A stretch of 11,818 nucleotides of DNA from JADFNO01 sp965369945 (GTDB lineage Bacteria > Planctomycetota > Phycisphaerae > Phycisphaerales > SM1A02). Positions 6,747-11,818 of this stretch are shown here, piece by piece. The notes beneath the pieces are model-generated. The model worked only from the letters and a program-made list of their open reading frames with translations, made no database searches and had not been told where the DNA came from. Numbering within the stretch: the first letter of the stretch is position 1; each line of letters begins with the position of its first letter. The position numbers and the translations under genes were made by a program. The stretch covers positions 1 to 11,818 of the forward strand of contig CBDUST010000124.1 in the NCBI GenBank assembly GCA_965369945.1, in the 5' to 3' direction.

Positions 6747-8246
6747 ATGACTAGTTTCGATGAATCTTTGACTATTGAACAAGCATACCGGCACGTCGAG
6801 GCTGGGCGGCTGTTTGATGCCGACAACGCGGCTCGGCGGGTCCTGAAGGAAAGCCCACGGAGCATCCAGGTCTTGCGCCTCCAGGCGGTCATCGCCTCAG
6901 CACGCAATGATCAGCGGGCGGCCATGGCTATTCTCAAGAAGTGCCTGGCCCTGCGCCCAAAGGATCATCTCGTACATTGGGATTTGGCCCGCGTGTTGAC
7001 CTTGGAGGGGCGATACGACGAGGCGATGGCACGCTACGACAAGGCGCTGAAGTACAAGCCGGACTACCTTGAGGCGATTACCGGCAAGGCCGATGTTCTG
7101 GAGCGACGCGGGGACCACGAATCCGCACGCAAGCTGTTGGATCCCTATGTGCAAGCAGGAACTGAAGAGATCGGCATGGCGGTCGTGTACATTCGGATCT
7201 ATCAGCGCCTCGATCAGTACCGCGAAGGATTGGAACTGGCCGTGCGACACCTTTGTGATGAGAACGCCGACTCGCTCAGCCGGCGTCATCTGTTGTTCCT
7301 CTCCGCCAAGGCGTACGAAGCGCTCGGCCAGAATGACACCGCGTTTGAATCGTATGGCCGGATGAACCGCTGCGTAGCGCAGCCGTTCGATATGGATAGC
7401 TATAGACAGAACGTTGATGAATTGATCGAGACCTTCTCCGCTCAGAACATGCCGCTTCTTCCAAAGTCGGGAAATCGTTCCAAGCTGCCGATCTTCATCG
7501 CCTGCATGCCTCGATCAGGTAGCACATTGGTGGAGCAGATCATTCATGCTCATCCCCGCGCCTTCGGGGCGGGCGAGATCTCCCATCTGAATCGGATCGT
7601 TCATGATCTTCAAAGTCTGATCGGATCATTTCAGACCTATCCTGCGTGTGTCGCGGACCTGAGCACCGCGCATCTCGATGAGCTTGGCCGGTCGTATCTC
7701 GATGAGATCAAAGGGATGGGGCGTAGCGCGATACGGGTCGTCAACAAGCAGTTAGATAACTATCGCCATGTTCCGATGATGTCTCTGCTCTTTCCGGCTG
7801 GACGGGTCATCCATATCCAGCGTGAGGCCCTGGATAACTGCTTTGCGTGCTACATGGCAATGCTTTCCCCGGTTCACTCCGCCTGGGCGTCGGATCTCCA
7901 GAGCCTGGGGTTCGTTTATCGGGAACATGAGCGACTCATGCAGCATTGGCGCGAAGTAATTGACTACCCGATCCTGCACGTCAAGTACGAGGATCTCGTC
8001 GAAGAGCCCGAGCCCTGGATTCGCAAGATCATCGACTTCTGTGACCTTGAATGGGACGATCGCTGTCTTCGGTTCCACGAGGCCAAACGCAACGTATTGA
8101 CGCTCAGCTACGATCAGGTTCGACGGCCGATCTACACGTCGGCCGTGAAGCGATACGAGAAATACGAACCTCACCTCGGTCCGCTCAGGAAAGCGCTAGG
8201 TCTAGACCTTAAGAGGCCACCTGAGTCAACGCACATCACCAAATGA
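6747..8246 (+). CDS. TPR-repeat sulfotransferase (Sulfotransferase_3-like)
   Basis: The product is 499 residues. The ATG at 6747 is the first start after the in-frame stop at 6705; no clear Shine-Dalgarno precedes it. Residues about 10-215 are TPR repeats ('RYDEAMARYDKALKYKPDY' is the clearest). Residues 247-490 are a PAPS-dependent sulfotransferase domain. The 5'-phosphosulfate loop is 'IACMPRSGSTLVEQIIHAHP' (251-270), matching the usual PRSGTTLVEQIL. The 3'-phosphate region is 'RVIHIQREALDNCFACY' (353-369), where families usually have RDPxD. A late motif is 'HVKYEDLVEEPE' (411-422). The expected DKMPxN stretch appears as 'VVNKQLDNY', a divergence that may affect substrate choice. There is no signal peptide. 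Such enzymes transfer sulfate to carbohydrate, peptide or lipid acceptors; the acceptor is unknown here. Confidence 0.88.
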   Translation: MTSFDESLTIEQAYRHVEAGRLFDADNAARRVLKESPRSIQVLRLQAVIASARNDQRAAMAILKKCLALRPKDHLVHWDLARVLTLEGRYDEAMARYDKALKYKPDYLEAITGKADVLERRGDHESARKLLDPYVQAGTEEIGMAVVYIRIYQRLDQYREGLELAVRHLCDENADSLSRRHLLFLSAKAYEALGQNDTAFESYGRMNRCVAQPFDMDSYRQNVDELIETFSAQNMPLLPKSGNRSKLPIFIACMPRSGSTLVEQIIHAHPRAFGAGEISHLNRIVHDLQSLIGSFQTYPACVADLSTAHLDELGRSYLDEIKGMGRSAIRVVNKQLDNYRHVPMMSLLFPAGRVIHIQREALDNCFACYMAMLSPVHSAWASDLQSLGFVYREHERLMQHWREVIDYPILHVKYEDLVEEPEPWIRKIIDFCDLEWDDRCLRFHEAKRNVLTLSYDQVRRPIYTSAVKRYEKYEPHLGPLRKALGLDLKRPPESTHITK

Positions 8247-8247
8247 A

Positions 8248-8397
8248 TTACTACGGATCAGCGATTGCTACCGGCTGTACACGTTCGCCACGGTCTGCGG
8301 GCTCAATTGTCCAGAGGCTGTTCATGTCCCGGCACCAAGTGCGTTGGCTCTGGTGGCACTCGGCGCTGTTGGCGTTCGATGCAAACGAGCAGCGTAA
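8248..8397 (+). pseudogene. Decapitated PEP-CTERM gene tail
   Basis: The frame ending in TAA at 8395-8397 encodes a PEP-CTERM tail: 'VPAPSALALVALGAVGV' followed by RCKRAA, i.e. PAP motif, hydrophobic helix and basic end. The part upstream reads as protein ('DCYRLYTFATVCGLNCPEA'), but there is no ATG, GTG or TTG in this frame after the sulfotransferase stop, and no signal peptide. The body of the gene therefore seems to have been lost at or near the 3' end of the sulfotransferase gene. The native terminator (8428-8461) survives 30 bp downstream. A non-standard start is possible but would give an exosortase tail with no export signal. Confidence 0.7.
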
Positions 8398-8427
8398 GTA
8401 ACTACTCGAACTCCTGTTACACACACT

Positions 8428-8461
8428 AGCCACTCGTCGGCTCACCCGACAGTGGCTTTTT
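8428..8461 (+). terminator. Intrinsic terminator after the PEP-CTERM remnant
   Basis: AGCCACT (8428-8434) pairs with AGTGGCT (8451-8457), and inside it GTCGG (8436-8440) pairs with CCGAC (8446-8450), with one bulged C. Five T residues follow (8457-8461). It probably served the lost PEP-CTERM gene and may now end the sulfotransferase transcript. Confidence 0.85.
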
Positions 8462-8539
8462 GTATGCGCCGTTTGAACACGCCAGCGCTGATTGCGGGTC
8501 TTTGCGTCGATCAACAAGTTGGCGCGAACCGTTCGATAA

Positions 8540-8567
8540 GTGGAGCCGGGGGGAATCGAACCCCCGG
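8540..8567 (-). other. tRNA/tmRNA 3'-end fragment (T-arm plus acceptor strand), possible att site
   Basis: On the minus strand the sequence GGGGGTTCGATTCCCCC forms a canonical T-arm with a 5-bp stem, followed by CGGCTCC and discriminator A, as at the 3' end of a tRNA or tmRNA. The matching 5' acceptor strand (GGAGCCG) and a D-arm or tag-coding region are not found on the minus strand over the next 400 bases, and no CCA is encoded (CCAC then TTATC). It therefore looks like a partial copy, as left at attachment sites when elements integrate into RNA genes. Confidence 0.55.
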
Positions 8568-8586
8568 AAACGCCGCATTCACGGGT

Positions 8587-8808
8587 ATGCCTGAGGGGGA
8601 TGACGCACAATTACACGCACAAACCACGACAGAGAGGGACGATCAGTCCCACCGTCACGATGAGGCATTCTGGGACAATGGCAATACTGGCGTGCTGTCT
8701 GATCGAAAGTTGCGTCAAGTGGTCCTCGCTTGGCCCAGTCTGTCACAGCCAGTCAAGGCCGGCATTCTGGCAATGGTTCAGGCAGCGATCCACTCTTCAG
8801 ACTCGTGA
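8587..8808 (+). pseudogene. Remnant or small ORF resembling integrase-linked planctomycete proteins
   Basis: The frame ends in TGA at 8806-8808, and an ATG at 8587 is the first start after the RNA-like fragment. The last 35 codons read 'LRQVVLAWPSLSQPVKAGIL' followed by AMVQAA. From memory this is a signature of short proteins or tails found with tyrosine recombinases in planctomycetes; I could not check it by search. The frame continues upstream through the T-arm fragment without a stop, but there it only encodes the artefact 'GGNRTP'. No catalytic recombinase residues (Arg, His, Tyr) are visible, so at most this is a remnant of the element. Confidence 0.4.
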
Positions 8809-8844
8809 CACAGCAGGCTTGCCACGTGAGGCGATGCGCCGGGA

Positions 8845-8985
8845 TCACCGATTCATATTCTCGTCCGTGATCACCTGAAAACTCTCTACGGTCCGGAGCT
8901 TCTCGATCAGCCGGATCGTGATAGGGATACCGTAGAACGGCGCGAGGCACTCGACAAAGAGTACAAGAAGCCGTGCTATGTTCAT
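8845..8985 (-). CDS. Doubtful 46-residue ORF
   Basis: ATG at 8985, stop at 8845. The product starts with a short hydrophobic stretch (MNIARLLVLFVECLAPFYG) and ends 'RTVESFQVITDENMNR'. Codon third positions are mostly G or C, which speaks for coding. However, no Shine-Dalgarno precedes the ATG, and the opposite strand also has an open, protein-like frame ending at about 9005. I do not recognise either; it may be a gene remnant in the scar region. Confidence 0.25.
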   Translation of the reverse strand: MNIARLLVLFVECLAPFYGIPITIRLIEKLRTVESFQVITDENMNR

Positions 8986-9167
8986 CTTGAGGAGCGAACA
9001 AACTGACCTCGAGTGCGCGGTCAACCTTGCGCTTCCGGCGTCCGCGCCGCGCGCTAACGATGCTTGACTTTTGTTGACCCCGTTTAACTTTGCTTGTTGA
9101 GGAAGCTCCTTGCGCGCAACAGACCGACTGGAACCACAGATCAACACATAACGAGAGATGGAGGTAA

Positions 9168-9216
9168 CTGACCACTAACCACTGATTACTGACCACTGAT
9201 CCCTGATCCCTGATCC
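9168..9216. repeat. 7-bp tandem repeat, seven units
   Basis: Seven consecutive 7-bp units fill exactly 49 bp. The last three are identical CTGATCC; the first four are variants (CTGACCA twice, CTAACCA, CTGATTA). Just upstream, 'AACCACAGATCAACACA' resembles the CACAGAT-type intergenic repeats common in planctomycete genomes. It is non-coding and may be slippage-prone. Confidence 0.85.
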
Positions 9217-9448
9217 CTTTCGCCCACCTCATCGCCCCATCGCACCGCTCGCTTAATGACCGCCCGAAAGTGATGACAAACAGATGCCGAATACGACCAT
9301 CAATTCGGTGCAGATCCGTATCAAAAATAGCCCTTCATGATGTAATGTCTGCGTGCAGATGCACACGAAGCTGGTTAGAGTGCCGAAACGTCGCGTGACT
9401 TCTTGTTGGGCGACCCCATCGACCAATGCAAGAAAGGAGTACACCCAA
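9217..9448. other. Leader of the lipoprotein-protease pair
   Basis: No gene is seen. The octamer GTGCAGAT occurs twice (9308-9315, 9353-9360), and the second copy lies in a palindrome, GTGCA-GA-TGCAC (9353-9364). These could be regulator sites, but no clear promoter hexamers are evident around them. The pair's promoter must lie here or just upstream. Confidence 0.35.
9433..9439 (+). promoter_or_regulatory. Ribosome binding site that fixes the lipoprotein start
   Basis: AAAGGAG stands 9 nt before the ATG at 9449. This selects that start, which opens into a lipoprotein signal, over the upstream in-frame ATG at about 9359, which has no such site. Confidence 0.75.
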
Positions 9449-10267
9449 ATGCTCTCTTCACGCCTGCGTTGCCTCATGCTTGCCACCCCCCTCGTTGTTG
9501 CAGGCTGCGGTCCCAAAATCACCCTGGAATCTACTCTGAAGGACATCGGGTACTCCGCATTCAGTCCGTTTAGGACTGACGACTATCCGGGCACCATAAT
9601 CGTGTGGATGAACAACCACGACAACTGGTCTACCGAGTATGTGGTCGCCTCACACCAGGAGTCTTTCTCGCTCCCACCGGGCAAGTCGATCGACGATTAT
9701 TATCGTGTGCAGGCAGTCGCCGTTGTTGATAAGCTCACTCACAAGTTCGACTTCGACGCCTCGCTTGGTGTAGAGTTCGTCAGCTTCTTGATCAATCCCA
9801 AGCTCGCTGCAGAGTACGCGAAGACGATCACGATCTCGCTTCTCGACGACAAGAAGGCGTACGAACTCACCTTTGTCACTGCTGGTGATCTTCGAACCCT
9901 CATGAACCCATCTCTCAAGAGGGAGCTAAACGCTCTGGCAGAAACAGGTGAACTTCCGAATGCCTACTTGGTCATGGCCGTCCTTCAGGTCGGTGGAATC
10001 GAAATCGAGCTCACCCTCAAGGACAAGTTTGTCGCCGATGTCGGGCTGGAGAAGATCAAGGAGATTGCCAAGCTGGACGCCGCAGTGACATTCAAGTCCG
10101 AGTCGACGTACGTCCTCAAGCACCACAAGCCCATTCTCATCGGATACAAAGCCCTGCCAATTCCTCGTAGTGTCTTCGCAACTGCTTCGGACGCCACAGG
10201 CGACCCACAGCAGCTCGATACGCTTATACTTTCACCGGAACAAGTCCAAGTCATCAAGACAAAATGA
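9449..10267 (+). CDS. Lipoprotein, candidate bacterial gasdermin-like pore-forming protein
   Basis: The product is 272 residues from the ATG at 9449, which has a strong Shine-Dalgarno. Residues 1-20 are a lipoprotein signal (SRLRCLM-LATPLVVAGC, lipobox VAGC, lipidated Cys20). The mature part starts with a helix ending in 'LKDIGY' (30-35), then 'YPGTIIVWMNN', then long amphipathic strands (88-115, 'VVDKLTHKFDFDASLGVEF'), a helical middle (145-170), 'NAYLVMAVLQVGGIEIELTL' (171-190) and 'KPILIGYKALPI' (227-238), with a 34-residue tail. This order, the short size and the pattern 'xYLVxxVLxxxxIxIxL ... KxPILIGYKALxI' are what I remember of bacterial gasdermins, which a neighbouring protease activates by removing a short C-terminal inhibitory tail. 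The next gene is such a protease, overlapping by 4 bp. It differs in having an export and lipidation signal; known bacterial gasdermins are cytoplasmic. It could instead be an unrelated lipoprotein of unknown family. Confidence 0.55.
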   Translation: MLSSRLRCLMLATPLVVAGCGPKITLESTLKDIGYSAFSPFRTDDYPGTIIVWMNNHDNWSTEYVVASHQESFSLPPGKSIDDYYRVQAVAVVDKLTHKFDFDASLGVEFVSFLINPKLAAEYAKTITISLLDDKKAYELTFVTAGDLRTLMNPSLKRELNALAETGELPNAYLVMAVLQVGGIEIELTLKDKFVADVGLEKIKEIAKLDAAVTFKSESTYVLKHHKPILIGYKALPIPRSVFATASDATGDPQQLDTLILSPEQVQVIKTK

Positions 10268-11818
10268 CAAAGATACTCTGTGCCATTGTGGTTCTCGTCC
10301 TAGTCGGGTCAGTCGCATTGCCTTGTTATGCAATCGATACTCGTGATATTGGCGTATTCGCTGTTGTCAAGCAATCTAAGCTGCCAAACGTCGGCGACCA
10401 AATCATCGGCACTGCATTCTTGATCGACCATAATCCCCCGCTGATTCTGACGGCGGCGCACGTCTTGGCTGCCCTTGATCTGGCCAAAGACGACGATCGC
10501 ATCGTCATTCGGCTGGATATCTATGTTCCAGTAAGAAACGGCAAACGTCTCATCAAACGATACGTAGAACTCGAAGTTGTAGCTGAGGGATACGATTTTC
10601 GGGGCGCTTCAGGCAAGGAAACCGCAGACGACTGGGCTGTCTTGCAGGTAAGGAACAAACGCCACTTAACGCTCTTTAGGCTATTTACACCGCTCGTGTT
10701 CCCGCTGAACCAGGATGCGGATTCAATCACGAAACTGCCCGGAGGGAGTACATTTGAGTACGGCTATCCAATCCCGCTCAAGCCCGGATCAGGTGGTCCT
10801 GATCGTCGCCGACGCACGCCAGTGACACTGGACAAAAACCCCAATGAAGAGAATCTGTGGCCAGTCAACGGCACAGTCATGCCGGGCAACAGTGGCGGGC
10901 CCTGTGTCACCGAAGGCGGGCTGAGGCCTGAATTGCTCGGGATCGTTGTCGGTCAGGACATTGACGACGCGGCACGCTTTCACATCATAAACCCCCCGTA
11001 CATGTTCATCGAAGATCTCGTCGAGAAGCTACCCATTAACGAGCGAGTGGATGCGCTCCTTCGTTACCTGTTCGGTCCCGACCAACTCGATGACTCTGAC
11101 CGCGACAGACTAGTGCTCGAGATGCACGTTGCGCTCCAGCACTTCGATGGGATCGACCACTGGCAGTTCTTGCACTATCTATGCAGATTTGCTGACAATA
11201 GACCAAAGGATGTGATGGAATTCCTTCTTGATTACTATCAAGGGCTGCTATCCGGACGGTTCTTGCGAAAACTATACAGTTGCTCCCCGGCCTCGTTAGC
11301 ACATGCGATTGAAATCTCTACAGACCGAACCCTTGCTTTGCTCGGTGAAGTAGATCCGCAACAGTTGTCGGGGATGTTGGCGATCGTTGAGTGGACCACC
11401 AAATATACCCTCACCCAACCTGCCGATATCGCAGTCGCGAGCAAAGAGTTATCACGGTTGTATGCAGTTGCAGCCTATGCTGCAACCATCAAGGCCGATC
11501 GTTCCTTTGCAGTCCAGACCTTCCTTCTCGCCTACGAGCTTGATCCATCCAATCCAGAGCTCCGACTTGTATCCGCTCTCTTGGACGAACAACTACCGCT
11601 CATACAGCGCGAAAGTTTAACGGCTCACTATCTTACATTCGCTGCCCCGCCTGATACGAATCGTGTATTCATTAAGCCGCGTGGTGCGTATAGTACGCTA
11701 CTCATAAGCGAGATTTGGGCGAACGACCCGGAAGCAGAGTCCACCAGCGTTGGGTTTTCAGATATTTCGTTTTCTCATGCCAGGTGGAGTGAGATCGAGC
11801 GGTTGGGCTCATTACAGT
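10264..11818 (+). CDS. Exported S1-like serine protease with helical C-terminal region (3'-truncated)
   Basis: ATG at 10264 overlaps the stop of the lipoprotein gene (ATGA), so the two are translationally coupled. The frame is open to the window edge: 518 codons without a stop. Residues 1-23 are a Sec signal peptide ('ILCAIVVLVLVGSVALPCYA', cleavage after Ala23). Residues 35-245 are a chymotrypsin-fold protease with a complete triad: His66 in 'LILTAAHVL', Asp123 in 'ADDWAVLQV' and Ser210 in 'VMPGNSGGP'. Thr204 sits six residues before the Ser, where trypsin has its specificity Asp189, so cleavage after Arg/Lys is not assured. Residues 255-500 are helical and TPR-like in places ('FAVQTFLLAYELDPSNPELR'), a likely sensor or interaction region. 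The end lies outside the window. It probably acts on, or with, the upstream lipoprotein in the periplasm. Confidence 0.88.
   Translation, partial: MTKILCAIVVLVLVGSVALPCYAIDTRDIGVFAVVKQSKLPNVGDQIIGTAFLIDHNPPLILTAAHVLAALDLAKDDDRIVIRLDIYVPVRNGKRLIKRYVELEVVAEGYDFRGASGKETADDWAVLQVRNKRHLTLFRLFTPLVFPLNQDADSITKLPGGSTFEYGYPIPLKPGSGGPDRRRRTPVTLDKNPNEENLWPVNGTVMPGNSGGPCVTEGGLRPELLGIVVGQDIDDAARFHIINPPYMFIEDLVEKLPINERVDALLRYLFGPDQLDDSDRDRLVLEMHVALQHFDGIDHWQFLHYLCRFADNRPKDVMEFLLDYYQGLLSGRFLRKLYSCSPASLAHAIEISTDRTLALLGEVDPQQLSGMLAIVEWTTKYTLTQPADIAVASKELSRLYAVAAYAATIKADRSFAVQTFLLAYELDPSNPELRLVSALLDEQLPLIQRESLTAHYLTFAAPPDTNRVFIKPRGAYSTLLISEIWANDPEAESTSVGFSDISFSHARWSEIERLGSLQ

Noticed and set aside
8244..8398. 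ORF from the ATG overlapping the sulfotransferase stop
   Set aside because: Its product is an implausible Trp/Arg/His-rich sequence, while the neighbouring frame encodes a clear PEP-CTERM tail.
8540..8878. Plus-strand ORF starting 'MEPGGIEPPETPH'
   Set aside because: This N-terminus is the familiar false translation of a T-arm read on the wrong strand, and the rest has no recognisable domain. The competing frame ending at 8808 carries the better signature.
8540..8900. Complete tmRNA (ssrA) gene on the minus strand
   Set aside because: The 3' end fits, but I found no GGAGCCG-type 5' acceptor, no tag ending in an ALAA-like sequence and no stop in the expected place.
9168..9216. CRISPR array
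   Set aside because: The units are 7 bp with no spacers; this is a simple tandem repeat.

Overview
The window probably comes from a member of the Planctomycetota, perhaps Phycisphaerae-like. This is inferred from gene content alone. It holds a CRTAC1-type ASPIC/UnbV lipoprotein paired with a long TPR protein that carries the planctomycete-typical 'LAWLLATCPD' motif, a PEP-CTERM protein with a 'PAPGALALLGLAG' tail, and a TPR-sulfotransferase. Base composition is moderately GC-rich and intergenic spaces are long.

Layout. (1) 3-1590, plus strand: the 3' end of a gene whose start lies outside the window (Pro/Gln/Thr-rich stalk, C-terminal membrane helix), a possible frameshifted small membrane-protein gene, and a 237-residue soluble protein of unknown function. 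(2) 1625-1663: inverted repeats between convergent genes. (3) 1709-5327, minus strand: a seven-repeat FG-GAP/ASPIC-UnbV lipoprotein overlapping a 617-residue TPR protein, probably one transcript. (4) 5457-6125, minus strand: a PEP-CTERM surface or exported protein with a strong intrinsic terminator. (5) 6126-6746: a long gene-free stretch. (6) 6747-8246, plus strand: a TPR-sulfotransferase. (7) 8248-9448: a scar region. It holds a decapitated PEP-CTERM tail ending at an intrinsic terminator, a fragment resembling the T-arm and acceptor end of a tRNA or tmRNA, a remnant ORF resembling short planctomycete proteins linked to integrases, and a 7-bp tandem repeat. (8) 9449-11818, plus strand: a two-gene unit with a 4-bp ATGA overlap, consisting of a 272-residue lipoprotein followed by an exported chymotrypsin-fold serine protease with a long helical C-terminal part that runs off the window.

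The last pair is the most interesting part. The lipoprotein has the length, strand/helix order and conserved-looking positions I associate with bacterial gasdermins, and bacterial gasdermins are typically encoded beside an activating protease. Unlike the known cytoplasmic systems, both proteins here carry export signals. If the assignment holds, this would be a lipid-anchored, periplasm-facing gasdermin-protease module lying just behind a mobile-element scar. The gasdermin assignment rests on pattern recognition and needs a profile or structure comparison.
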